Shown one piece after another: positions 16,766 through 25,450 of a stretch of 64,000 nucleotides of DNA (positions within the stretch are counted from its first letter, which is position 1; the number at the start of each line of letters is the position of its first letter). Under the pieces are notes generated by a model. It was given only the letters and a program-made list of their open reading frames with translations. It ran no database searches and was not told the origin of the DNA. The stretch lies in contig CAWADK010000011.1 of assembly GCA_963780715.1 (NCBI GenBank), forward strand, positions 45,587 to 109,586, given 5' to 3'. The translations under genes were made by a program, and so were the position numbers. This DNA is from JALORV01 sp963780715. Its GTDB lineage: Bacteria; Pseudomonadota; Gammaproteobacteria; Burkholderiales; Burkholderiaceae_F.

Positions 16766-16801
16766 GGGAGTGCCTGCTACCTCTCGGCCACGTCTCCAAA
16801 A
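16766..16801 (-). pseudogene. Partial duplicate of the tRNA-Ser 5' half
   Basis: Thirty-six bases repeat the 5' part of the neighbouring tRNA-Ser (16681-16716): leader TTTT, acceptor 5' strand, D arm and 5' side of the anticodon stem. Only three adjacent D-loop bases differ (AGC instead of CGA on the tRNA strand). Everything after the first CTCCC is missing, so it cannot be a working tRNA. It lies between the lysC terminator and the real tRNA-Ser. Confidence 0.8.
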
Positions 16802-16810
16802 CTCATTTAG

Positions 16811-16838
16811 AAAAAACTGCGCGGGACTCTGCCCGCGC
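16811..16838 (-). terminator. Rho-independent terminator of lysC
   Basis: On the minus strand GCGCGGG and CCCGCGC form a 7-bp stem around a 6-base loop, then AG and six T residues (16816 to 16811). It lies 40 bases beyond the lysC stop codon. Confidence 0.85.
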
Positions 16839-16877
16839 GCGGCGCAAGTTTAGTCGGAGCCAGACTTCACGGCAACG

Positions 16878-18134
16878 TCAGGCCGGGGCCTGCTCGAGGC
16901 CGAACGCCTTGTGCAGCGCTCGCACCGCGAGCTCCATGTACTTGTCCTCGACCACAACCGAGATCTTGATCTCGCTGGTGGAGATCATCTGGATGTTGAT
17001 CCCCTCTTCCGACAGCGTGCGGAACATCAGGCTCGCGATGCCGACATGCGAGCGCATGCCGATGCCGACGACCGAGACCTTGGCGATCTTCGGGTCACCG
17101 ACGATCTGCTTGGCGCCGACGTGGTCCTTGACCTTGCTGTTGAGCACGTCGAGCGCCTTGGCGTACTCGTTGCGGTGGACCGTAAAGGAGAAGTCAGTCG
17201 TGCCCTCGACGCTGATGTTCTGCACGATCATGTCGACGTCGATGTTGGCTTCGGCAATGGCGCCGAGGATCTGGTAGGCGATGCCGGGCCGGTCGGGCAC
17301 GCGCGTCAGGGTGATCTTGGCCTCGTCGCGCGAGAACGCGACACCGGAGATGACAGCCTTTTCCATCTTCGCTTCTTCCTCGAATGTGATCAGCGTGCCG
17401 GAGTTGGCTTCGACTTCGAGCGGCAGGTCGGGCTCCGTGAGGCTCGACAGCACGCGCAACGGAACCTTGTACTTGCCGGCGAACTCGACCGAGCGGATCT
17501 GCAGCACCTTGGACCCGAGGCTCGCCATTTCGAGCATTTCCTCGAAGGTGACCTTGTCGAGCCGGCGCGCCTCGGGAACGATGCGCGGGTCGGTGGTGTA
17601 GACACCGTCGACATCGGTGTAAATGAGGCACTCGTCGGCCTTCAGGGCCGCCGCCAGCGCCACCGCCGATGTGTCGGAACCGCCGCGGCCCAGCGTCGTG
17701 ATGTTGCCGAACTCGTCCGCGCCCTGGAATCCGGCCACGATGACGATCGCGCCCTGCTGCAGGTCCTGGCGGATCTTCTTCTCGTCGATCTCGAGGATGC
17801 GGGCCTTCGTGAATGCGCTGTCGGTCAGGACATGCACCTGCGGCCCGGTGTAGCTCTTGGCTTTGAGACCGCGCTCCTTGAGCGCCATCGCCAGCAGGCC
17901 GATGGTGACCTGCTCGCCGGTCGAAGCGACGACGTCGAGTTCGCGCGGGTCCGGATTCGACTGGACTTCCTTGGCGAGCGCGATCAGGCGATTGGTCTCG
18001 CCGCTCATTGCGGAAACGACGACCACCAGCTGGTGACCGGCTTTTTGCCACTTCTCGAGGCGGCGCGCGACATTCTTGATGCGGTCGACCGAGCCGACCG
18101 AGGTGCCGCCGTACTTGTGAACGATGAGAGCCAT
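16878..18134 (-). CDS. lysC: Aspartate kinase
   Basis: A 418-residue enzyme phosphorylating aspartate, the first step towards lysine, threonine, methionine and diaminopimelate. The kinase domain starts with KYGGTSVG (6-13) and contains the GRGGSDTSAVALA substrate loop. Two C-terminal ACT domains (about 260-418) give feedback control and include VSVVGIGMRSHVGIA. The length and two ACT domains fit the monofunctional bacterial type. A TATAAT -10 lies on the minus strand at 18183-18178, leaving a leader of about 37 bases. dapA for the next pathway branch is elsewhere in this window. Confidence 0.97.
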   Translation of the reverse strand: MALIVHKYGGTSVGSVDRIKNVARRLEKWQKAGHQLVVVVSAMSGETNRLIALAKEVQSNPDPRELDVVASTGEQVTIGLLAMALKERGLKAKSYTGPQVHVLTDSAFTKARILEIDEKKIRQDLQQGAIVIVAGFQGADEFGNITTLGRGGSDTSAVALAAALKADECLIYTDVDGVYTTDPRIVPEARRLDKVTFEEMLEMASLGSKVLQIRSVEFAGKYKVPLRVLSSLTEPDLPLEVEANSGTLITFEEEAKMEKAVISGVAFSRDEAKITLTRVPDRPGIAYQILGAIAEANIDVDMIVQNISVEGTTDFSFTVHRNEYAKALDVLNSKVKDHVGAKQIVGDPKIAKVSVVGIGMRSHVGIASLMFRTLSEEGINIQMISTSEIKISVVVEDKYMELAVRALHKAFGLEQAPA

Positions 18135-18266
18135 GGACGCGCGAGTGAGGTTCGCTGCGAAAATTGATCAGCCTGCAATTATAGGTGGCGGCGACGTCGC
18201 GCCGGCCTGATGTACGTCAGCCGAGCCCGGCACCCGGCTCAGTGACGGTAGTTCAGTGACGGTCGC

Positions 18267-19742
18267 TTATTGCCGATCGATCAGCGTGGCGTCGGACTGC
18301 CAGCCGATTCGGATGCGTTCGCCGTCGCGGTCGGTCAGGCGTACGTCGGCCCCGAGCCCGGCGACGAAGATCAGTTCGTCGTCGCGCCAGAGCAAGGGCA
18401 GGCGGCCCCGGTCGAACTCCGCGATGCCTGCGTCCTGGTACAGCCGCTTCAGCGTCTTCGACGGGCGCCCCGCGTGGGGCTTGAAGCGCTCGCCACCGGC
18501 GCGCGGCTTGACTTCGAGCGGACGTTGCGCCAACCACTCGGGGTCGAAGCCCTCCTCGTCGGCCACCCGTGTAAAGCGCAGCACCCCGCCCCAGGCAGGC
18601 AGCGCGATCTCGTCTTCGCCATTCCAGCGGAATGTCTCCGAGTCGCGGCTGGCGGATTCAGCGGCCTTCAGCAGCAGCAGGCCCCGATAGCGCCGGACTT
18701 CGCGTTCACCGACGCGCAGCAGCAGGCGCGCATCGCTCTTCGCCGTGCTGACCTGATCGAGCATCTCCTGCAGTCGCGCACGCGACACGGCCTCGATGCC
18801 GTGGGACGCAAGCCACGCACGCAGCGTCCAGGTCTGCCGCGCCGGCGGCAGCAGCGCAAGTGCATCGAGACGCAGCATCCCCTCCGGGGCGCCGTCCTGG
18901 CACACCGCGAGGTCGCCTTCCGCGACGCTGCGCAACGCTTCGGCCGCTTCGGCGACGAGGTCGACCGAGCGCGCCGCGGCCGCGCGGAAACCGGGCCGCA
19001 GCGCATCGAGCCGCGGCAGCACGTCGATCCGCAGTGCGTTGCGCATCAGCGCACGGTCATCGTTGGTGTCGTCCTCGACGAAGGCCAGGCTCCGGCTTTC
19101 GACAAAGCGCTCGAGGTCCTCGCGCGTCACGTCGATGAAGGGGCGCACCAGCACGACCTCGCCGCGGGCAAAGGAGCGTGCCGGCGCGAAGGCGGCGAGA
19201 CCCTCGAGCCCGGCACCGCGCATCCACTGCATGAGAAAGGTCTCGAGGCGGTCATCGCGATGGTGGGCACTGCAGACGATGCGCGCGCCGACCTCGGCTG
19301 CGACTTCGGCCAGCGCCTCGTAGCGGGCCTCACGCGCGGCGGCCTCCAGCCCGCGGCCCGCGCGCTTGACCGTCACGCGGCGACCGATGAACCGCAGGCC
19401 GAGCGCGGCGGCCTCGCGCTCGCAGTGAGCAAGCCAGTCGTCGGCGTGGCGGCTGATGCCGTGATGAACGTGCACCGCGACGACCTCGTGCAGCCCAGAG
19501 CCTCGTTGCGCGGCGAGCCGTGCCATCACATGCAGCAGAGCCGTGGAGTCGCGGCCGCCGCTGTAGCCGACGACAGCCGTCAGCTGCGGCAGCCGCGCCG
19601 GGCGGCGACGCAGCGGTTCGGTGCTGCGCGGGTCGAGCGCATCGAGCCGCTCCCGCGCGCGCTGCAGCGCCGATCCAACGGCCTCCAGCAGCTGCGTTTC
19701 GAGCGGGTCAGCTTTCTTCGGTCGTGATCTTGAAGCGGCCAT
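18267..19742 (-). CDS. tilS: tRNA(Ile)-lysidine synthase
   Basis: A 491-residue PP-loop enzyme that converts C34 of the CAU-anticodon tRNA-Ile to lysidine so that it reads AUA. The ATP loop SGGRDS is at 61-66, followed by AVHVHHGISRHADDW and CSAHHRDDRLETFLMQWMRGAG, all standard for TilS. The C-terminal third holds the tRNA-binding domains. The start overlaps the end of accA by 35 bases, so its N-terminus is slightly uncertain, but no later start keeps the whole domain. An 11-bp direct repeat (TTCAGTGACGG-like, about 18238-18262) lies just after its stop. Confidence 0.95.
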   Translation of the reverse strand: MAASRSRPKKADPLETQLLEAVGSALQRARERLDALDPRSTEPLRRRPARLPQLTAVVGYSGGRDSTALLHVMARLAAQRGSGLHEVVAVHVHHGISRHADDWLAHCEREAAALGLRFIGRRVTVKRAGRGLEAAAREARYEALAEVAAEVGARIVCSAHHRDDRLETFLMQWMRGAGLEGLAAFAPARSFARGEVVLVRPFIDVTREDLERFVESRSLAFVEDDTNDDRALMRNALRIDVLPRLDALRPGFRAAAARSVDLVAEAAEALRSVAEGDLAVCQDGAPEGMLRLDALALLPPARQTWTLRAWLASHGIEAVSRARLQEMLDQVSTAKSDARLLLRVGEREVRRYRGLLLLKAAESASRDSETFRWNGEDEIALPAWGGVLRFTRVADEEGFDPEWLAQRPLEVKPRAGGERFKPHAGRPSKTLKRLYQDAGIAEFDRGRLPLLWRDDELIFVAGLGADVRLTDRDGERIRIGWQSDATLIDRQ

Positions 19743-20682
19743 AGGCCATCAGGCGCGTGTGACGTGCCGCCACCAGGTCGCGCGGCTTCATGCCGCTGAA
19801 CTGGCGCAGGCTGTCCGCCAGGGCGCGCTTGAGCAGGGCCGACATCTGCTTGCTGTCGCGATGAGCACCGCCGAGCGGCTCGGTGACGATCTTGTCGATC
19901 AGCCCGAGCGCCTTCAGCCGGTGCGCCGTGAGCCCGAGTGCTTCCGCCGCCTCCGGCGCCTTGTCGGCACTTTTCCAGAGGATCGACGCGCAGCCCTCGG
20001 GCGAGATCACCGAGTAGGTGGCGTACTGCAGCATCAGAACCTGGTCGGCGACGGCGACCGCGAGTGCGCCGCCCGAGCCACCCTCGCCGATGATCGTCGA
20101 GATGATCGGCACCCTGAGTTGCGACATCTCGTACAGGTTGTGGCCGATCGCTTCCGACTGGCCGCGCTCCTCGGCGTCGATGCCGGGATAGGCACCCGGC
20201 GTGTCGACGAACGTGAAGACGGGCAGGCTGAATTTCTCGGCGAGCTTCATCAGCCGCAATGCCTTGCGGTAGCCCTCGGGCTTGCTCATGCCGAAGTTGC
20301 GCAGCGCCCGCTCTTTCGTGTCGCGGCCCTTCTGGTGGCCCAGCACCATCACCGCCTGCCCGTTGAAGCGCGCGAGCCCGCCGATGATCGACAGGTCGTC
20401 GGAAAACGCGCGGTCACCGTGAAGCTCGTGGAAATCGGTGAATATGTCATCGACGTAGTCGAGCGTGTACGGCCGCTGCGGGTGGCGCGCGATCTGCGAT
20501 ACCTGCCAGGGCGAGAGCTTGGCGTAGATGTCCTTCAGCAGGCCCTGGCTCTTCTTTTGCAGCCGCTCGATCTCCTCGGAGATGTCGACCGCGGAGTCGT
20601 CCTGCACGAAGCGCAGCTCCTCGATCTTGGTCTCGAGCTCCGCGATCGGCTGTTCGAATTCGAGGAATGTGGTCTTGGCCAT
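19708..20682 (-). CDS. accA: Acetyl-CoA carboxylase carboxyltransferase subunit alpha
   Basis: A 324-residue protein that, with AccD, transfers the carboxyl group from biotin to acetyl-CoA to make malonyl-CoA for fatty acid synthesis. The start MAKTTFLEFEQPIAELE at 20682 is canonical for proteobacterial AccA. The crotonase-like core shows GHQKGRDTKER, FVDTPGAYPGIDAEERGQ and IIGEGGSGGALA. A longer in-frame extension to 20745 is not needed. It is followed by tilS with overlapping ends. Confidence 0.98.
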   Translation of the reverse strand: MAKTTFLEFEQPIAELETKIEELRFVQDDSAVDISEEIERLQKKSQGLLKDIYAKLSPWQVSQIARHPQRPYTLDYVDDIFTDFHELHGDRAFSDDLSIIGGLARFNGQAVMVLGHQKGRDTKERALRNFGMSKPEGYRKALRLMKLAEKFSLPVFTFVDTPGAYPGIDAEERGQSEAIGHNLYEMSQLRVPIISTIIGEGGSGGALAVAVADQVLMLQYATYSVISPEGCASILWKSADKAPEAAEALGLTAHRLKALGLIDKIVTEPLGGAHRDSKQMSALLKRALADSLRQFSGMKPRDLVAARHTRLMAYGRFKITTEES

Positions 20683-20692
20683 GATTGTGAGG

Positions 20693-21334
20693 TCAGTATT
20701 CCACAGGGACGGGATCGAGGCTGCGCCACAGGTACCAGGTCGCAACGCTGCGCCATGGCTCCCATGCCGCGGCCAGTTCGGTGACCTGCGCCCGCGCGCC
20801 CTTGCCGGACAACGGCGCGCCGTCGAAATAGTTGAGGCTCACCGCCTTGAGCAACCCGAGGTCGTCCAGCGGCAGCACATTAGGCCGGAGCAGGTTGAAG
20901 ATCAAGAACATCTCCGCGGTCCAGCGGCCGATGCCGCGGATGTCCACCAGCTCGGCAATGATGTCTTCGTCGTCCCTTTCCGCGAAGCGTGCCGGATCGA
21001 TGCGACCGCTGACGAAGTGCTGCGCGAGGTCGCGGATGTATTCCACCTTGCGGTCCGAGAGCCCGCAGGCCCGCAGTGTCGGCGCCCGACGCCGCAGCAC
21101 GGCCCGCGGCGTCATCTCGCCACAGCAGGTCGAAAAGCGGCCCCATACCGACTCCGCCGCCTTCACCGAGATCTGCTGCCCGACGATCGAGCGCGCCAGC
21201 GTCGTGAATGGATCGCCGCGCGTAGCGAGCGCCACGCGCGGATGCGCTGCGATGATGCGTGCCATCGTCGGATCTTCTTGCGCCAGCGAGCGCTTGGCGC
21301 GTGCCCAGTAAGCCGGCCGCGCCTGCGCCGCCAT
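20693..21334 (-). CDS. DNA-3-methyladenine glycosylase II-like (HhH-GPD)
   Basis: A 213-residue HhH-GPD glycosylase of the short AlkA type that removes alkylated bases from DNA. It shows SIVGQQISVKAA, the helix-hairpin-helix DIRGIGRWTAEMFL (131-144) and the catalytic aspartate in LPLDDLGL (Asp158). It lacks the extra N-terminal methyltransferase-like fold of E. coli AlkA and has no iron-sulfur cysteines. Its ATG directly abuts the corrected cysS stop codon, and accA follows 10 bases on, so the three genes are probably co-transcribed. Confidence 0.92.
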   Translation of the reverse strand: MAAQARPAYWARAKRSLAQEDPTMARIIAAHPRVALATRGDPFTTLARSIVGQQISVKAAESVWGRFSTCCGEMTPRAVLRRRAPTLRACGLSDRKVEYIRDLAQHFVSGRIDPARFAERDDEDIIAELVDIRGIGRWTAEMFLIFNLLRPNVLPLDDLGLLKAVSLNYFDGAPLSGKGARAQVTELAAAWEPWRSVATWYLWRSLDPVPVEY

Positions 21335-22743
21335 CTACTGGCGCCGCCACGTCGTGCCGGCGGCGCTGTCCTCGAGGACGATGCCCTCGGCCGTCAGCTC
21401 GGCACGGATACGGTCGGCGGTCGCAAAGTCGCGCGCCTTCTTGGCGGCGGCGCGCTCGGCGATCAGCGCATCGATGCGAAGGTCGCGTCCTGCCCCTGCA
21501 AGCTGTAGGTTCCCGTGTTCGCCAACATTTCGATGCGGCGACCCTGCAGGAATTCGTCCGGCGCGCGCTGAAGCAGCCCGAGAACCTTTCCCAGCGCCTT
21601 GAGTTGCGCCGCTGCCGTCGTCGACTTCGTGCGGTTGACCTCCCCGGCGAGTTCGAACAGCACCGACACCGCCAGCGCCGTGTTCAGGTCTTCGTCCATC
21701 GCGGCGGCGAAGCGCTGCGCGTAGGACTCATTCCAGTCGACTTCGGCATGAGGTACGTCCAGGCCGCGCAGGGTCGTGTAGAGCCGTGTCAGGCCGGCCT
21801 TCGCGTCGTCGATCAGCGACTCGGTGAACGCGATCTGGCTGCGGTAGTGCGAGCGCACGAGGAAGAAGCGCAGCACTTCGGCGTCGTACCTGGCGAGCGC
21901 CGCGCGAATCGTGAGGAAGTTGCCGAGTGACTTCGACATCTTTTCCTCGCCCACGCGCAGGGCGCCACTGTGCATCCAGAGCCTTGCAAAGGGCTGCTCA
22001 TAGGCGCCTTCGCTCTGCGCGATCTCGTTCTCGTGGTGCGGAAAGACAAGGTCCGGCCCGCCGCCGTGGATGTCGAAGGTGCGGCCGAGCGTCTCGCTCG
22101 CCATCGCCGAGCATTCAATGTGCCATCCCGGCCGGCCCGGCCCCCAGCGCGACGGCCACTGAGGCTCGCCTGGCTTGGCGTGTTTCCACAGCACGAAGTC
22201 GAGCGGGTCGCGCTTGCTGGCGTCGACCGCCACGCGCTCGCCCGCGCGCAGGTCGTCGAGCGATTTGCCGGACAGCTTGCCGTAGCCGGCGAACTTGCGC
22301 ACGGCATACACAACGTCGCCATCCGCGTCCGCCTGATACGCGAGCTCCTTCTTCTGCAGCAGGCCGATCAGATCGAGCATCTGCGGGATGTATTGCGTCG
22401 CGCGCGGCTCCAGGTCGGGCGGCAGCAGCCCGAGTGCCGCGAAGTCCTCGTGCATCGCGCGGATGTTGTCTTCCGTGAGCTCGGCGGGCGTCACGCCGCG
22501 CTCCGCGGCCCGGCGGATGATCTTGTCTTCCACATCGGTGATGTTGCGTACGTAGGTGACGCGCAGGCCGCGTGCGCGCAGCCAGCGCACGGCCAGATCG
22601 AACGCGATGAACGTGCGCGCGTGGCCCAGGTGGCACAGGTCGTACACGGTCATGCCGCAGACGTACATGCGGACATGACCGGGCTCGAGCGGTACCAGCG
22701 GTTCGACGCGGCGCGTCAGCGTGTTGTGGATCTGGATCGTCAT
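21335..22743 (-). CDS. cysS: Cysteinyl-tRNA synthetase with apparent frameshift near the 3' end
   Basis: The class I synthetase shows LCHLGHARTF as HIGH motif, zinc ligands including YVCGMTVYDLC, and EEKMSKSLGN as KMSKS loop. The uninterrupted frame from 22743 stops at 21463 after 426 residues in the non-family tail DATFASMR. In the next frame, directly downstream, lies the missing standard end RIDALIAERAAAKKARDF...GTTWRRQ, stopping at 21335. The frames join if the run of four G (plus-strand C at 21493-21496) had five. The repaired protein would be 469 residues, the normal family size. Sequencing error in a homopolymer is likeliest, since the gene is essential. Confidence 0.9.
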
Positions 22744-22917
22744 GCGGGAACTCCTCTCAACCTCCGGCGGGCGCCGGACGGGAATGTGGCGTCGGACAAG
22801 GCTGAAACGAGCTCGTCAACAGCGCCGCAGAATCATTTCGAGGAGCGTGGCGAATGTAGAATGCGCCCAGTATATCAATCGCTTACGCGGCAACCCTCGG
22901 GCCCTGTCCGCTCCTTG

Positions 22918-23502
22918 ATGCGCCATTGCACGGTCCTCGTCTGCTCCCTCGTCCTGACTGCGTCGGCTGCCTTGCCTGCCGTCGCGCAGACTTCGAGCGC
23001 GCTGCCGCCGCAGACCATCGGCCGGCTGCCGACGGACAGCGAGATTCCCACCGAGTTGCATCAGGTCCAGCAACTGCTCGCCGCGGGCCGGCGCCAGGAC
23101 GCCCTAACGCGCGTGGATGCCGTGCTCGCGAAGAACCCACGCGATGCACAGATGCGCTTCCTCCGCGGGGTGATCCTCACCGAGCTGAAGCAGCCGGCCG
23201 AAGCCCGGGAGGTGTTTCGGCGCCTGACCGAGGACTTCCCGGAGCTTCCGGAGCCTTACAACAACCTCGCTGTCCTGTATGCGAGCGAGGGCCAGCTCGA
23301 CAGCGCGCGCGCGGCACTCGAAATGGCGCTGGCCGCGGCGCCCAACTATTCGACAGCGCTCGAAAACCTCGGCGACGTCTACCTGCAGATGGCCGCCGAC
23401 GCGTACCAGCGGGCCGCCAAGCTGGACCCGTCCAACCGCCAGGCCGGAGCCAAGCTCGCGCTGTCACGCGAACTGATCACCAAGTCGCGCAACGTGCGCT
23501 GA
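22918..23502 (+). CDS. Exported tetratricopeptide-repeat protein
   Basis: The protein has 194 residues with a signal peptide (TVLVCSLVLTASAALPAVAQ) and about three TPR units from residue 45 on, such as DAQMRFLRGVILTELKQPAE and LPEPYNNLAVLYASEGQLDSA. It is probably a periplasmic scaffold. The frame is open far upstream, but only the ATG at 22918 places the signal peptide at the N-terminus. A TAGAAT -10-like box lies at 22857-22862. The two cyclophilin genes and lpxH follow with short gaps. Confidence 0.8.
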   Translation: MRHCTVLVCSLVLTASAALPAVAQTSSALPPQTIGRLPTDSEIPTELHQVQQLLAAGRRQDALTRVDAVLAKNPRDAQMRFLRGVILTELKQPAEAREVFRRLTEDFPELPEPYNNLAVLYASEGQLDSARAALEMALAAAPNYSTALENLGDVYLQMAADAYQRAAKLDPSNRQAGAKLALSRELITKSRNVR

Positions 23503-23526
23503 CCTACTTCTCGAAAGGCATCCTCC

Positions 23527-24078
23527 ATGAAACGACTGAGCATTCTGCTGGCGCTGTTCCTCGCGCTGCCCGGGCTGGCGTGGGCGCAGCGCGTCGCGCT
23601 CGACACGACGATGGGCAGGATCGTCATCGAACTTGCGCCGCAGGCCGCGCCGAAGACGGTGGCGAACTTCATCGAGTATGTGAAGAGCGGCCATTACGAC
23701 AACACGGTGTTTCACCGCGTGATCGGGAATTTCATGATCCAGGGCGGCGGCTACACGGCCGACATGAGCGAGAAGTCGACGCGCGCGCCGATCCCGCTCG
23801 AGAGCCAGAATGGGCTGAAGAACGAGCGTGGAGCGGTGTCGATGGCGCGCCGGGGCGATCCGAACTCGGCGACGGCGCAGTTCTTCATCAACGTCGAGAA
23901 CAATCCGAATCTTGACTTCCCGAAACCCGACGGCAACGGTTACGCCGTGTTCGGCAAGGTGGTCGAAGGCATGGACGTCGTCGACAAGATCCGCGCCGTG
24001 CCCACTGCCGCAAGCGGCCCGCACCAGAACCTTCCGACCACACCGGTCGTGATCAAGTCCGCACGTGTCCTGAAATAG
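23527..24078 (+). CDS. ppiA: Periplasmic cyclophilin-type peptidyl-prolyl isomerase
   Basis: A 183-residue protein with a signal peptide (LSILLALFLALPGLAWAQ) and one cyclophilin domain. FHRVIGNFMIQGGGY contains the catalytic Arg and the Phe/Gln pocket residues, and SATAQFFINVENN is also kept. It catalyses proline isomerisation during periplasmic folding. The domain is close to that of the next gene, which lacks a signal, so the pair is a tandem duplication split between periplasm and cytoplasm. Confidence 0.95.
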   Translation: MKRLSILLALFLALPGLAWAQRVALDTTMGRIVIELAPQAAPKTVANFIEYVKSGHYDNTVFHRVIGNFMIQGGGYTADMSEKSTRAPIPLESQNGLKNERGAVSMARRGDPNSATAQFFINVENNPNLDFPKPDGNGYAVFGKVVEGMDVVDKIRAVPTAASGPHQNLPTTPVVIKSARVLK

Positions 24079-24092
24079 TTCCAGGAGCAAGC

Positions 24093-24587
24093 ATGATTCG
24101 CCTCTACACCAGCCTCGGCCCGATTACGATCGAACTCGATCACCAACGCGCCCCGAAGACCGCCGAGAACTTCGAGTCGTACGTGCGCAGCGGCTTCTAC
24201 GACGGCACGCTGTTTCATCGCGTCATCAACGGCTTCATGATCCAGGGCGGCGGCTTCGAAGCCGGCATGCGGCAGAAGACCACCGAGGACCCGATCGAGA
24301 ACGAAGCGCGCAACGGCCTGCGCAACGCGAAGTACACGGTCGCGATGGCGCGGACCGGTGACCCGCATTCCGCCACGGCCCAGTTCTTCATCAATGTCGC
24401 CGACAACGACTTCCTCAACCACACGGCGGCCACGCCCCAGGGCTGGGGCTACTGCGTGTTCGGCAAGGTCACGGACGGCTTCGCCGTGGTCGACAAGATC
24501 AAGGCTGTACGCACCGGGCGGCGCGGAGCGCACTCCGACGTGCCGGAAGTCGACGTGCTGCTCGAGCGCGCCGAATTCGTCCAGTGA
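24093..24587 (+). CDS. ppiB: Cytoplasmic cyclophilin-type peptidyl-prolyl isomerase
   Basis: A 164-residue single-domain cyclophilin without signal peptide. FHRVINGFMIQGGGFE, TGDPHSATAQFFINVADN and GWGYCVFGKV are canonical. It accelerates proline isomerisation in the cytosol. An AGGAG site precedes the ATG by 6 bases. Its stop overlaps the GTG start of lpxH by 4 bases. Confidence 0.96.
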   Translation: MIRLYTSLGPITIELDHQRAPKTAENFESYVRSGFYDGTLFHRVINGFMIQGGGFEAGMRQKTTEDPIENEARNGLRNAKYTVAMARTGDPHSATAQFFINVADNDFLNHTAATPQGWGYCVFGKVTDGFAVVDKIKAVRTGRRGAHSDVPEVDVLLERAEFVQ

Positions 24588-25381
24588 ACGGCGCACCGGC
24601 CGACCTTCCCCCGGTACTGGCGGTCGAGCATGCGGTCGAGGCGCTGCTCGACCCGATCTTCATCTCCGACCTGCATCTGGCGGCGCAGCGGCCCCGCACG
24701 ATCGCGCGCTTCCTTCGCTTCCTGCAGGAGGATGCCCCAGGGCATCCCGAGCTGGTCATCCTCGGTGACCTCTTCGAATTCTGGATCGGCGACGACGCCG
24801 GAGCGGCCGCCGCGCCGATCGTGGCAGCACTCGCCGCGGCAACGCGCAGCGGGCAGCGCCTGCTGCTGATGCACGGCAACCGCGATCCGCTGCTCGGCCG
24901 CGACTTCGCACGTGCGACCGGCGGCCGGCTTCTCGCCGATCCCATCGTGGTCGATGTGGCCGGCACGCCCACGCTGCTGTCGCATGGCGATGCATGGTGC
25001 ACGCTCGATGTCGACTACCAGCGCTTTCGCACGCTTGCGCGGCAGCCGGACTTCCAGCGCCAGTTCCTCGCCAAGCCCATTGCCGAGCGCGTCGCGTTCG
25101 CTCAGGGCGCACGCATGCAGAGCGAACAGGAGAAGTCGACGAAGGCGATGGACATCATGGATGTCACGCTCGAGGCCGTGGCCGAGGCGCTGCGGCAGGC
25201 GGGCGTACACAGGGTCATCCATGGCCACACGCATCGACCCGGCGCGCATGTCCTTCACGTCGACGGCCAGCCGGCCGAACGCTGGGTGCTGCCCGACTGG
25301 GATCTGGACGAGGCGCAGCCGCGCGGCGGGTTCCTGGACTTTGCCGACGGCAAGCCGCGGCTGGTGTTCTTCGACGACTGA
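24584..25381 (+). CDS. lpxH: UDP-2,3-diacylglucosamine diphosphatase
   Basis: A 265-residue calcineurin-like phosphoesterase that hydrolyses UDP-2,3-diacylglucosamine to lipid X in lipid A synthesis, at the inner membrane face. Metal motifs are DLHL (about 29-32), GDLFEFWIGDD, HGNRDPLLG, SHGDAWCTLD and HGHTHRPGAH. The start is a GTG inside the ppiB stop region (GTGA overlap), and an N-terminal extension of about 25 residues precedes the first metal motif. Confidence 0.94.
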   Translation: MNGAPADLPPVLAVEHAVEALLDPIFISDLHLAAQRPRTIARFLRFLQEDAPGHPELVILGDLFEFWIGDDAGAAAAPIVAALAAATRSGQRLLLMHGNRDPLLGRDFARATGGRLLADPIVVDVAGTPTLLSHGDAWCTLDVDYQRFRTLARQPDFQRQFLAKPIAERVAFAQGARMQSEQEKSTKAMDIMDVTLEAVAEALRQAGVHRVIHGHTHRPGAHVLHVDGQPAERWVLPDWDLDEAQPRGGFLDFADGKPRLVFFDD

Positions 25382-25450
25382 CACCAGGGCTCGCCGGACA
25401 CCGGCCGCGTCCGCCGATGGCGGGAACGGCGAATCTGCCCCGGCCCGCCT

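Noticed and set aside
25405..25435. Possible terminator between lpxH and cysE
   Set aside because: CCGCC-GAT-GGCGG is only a 5-bp stem and lacks a T run on either strand.
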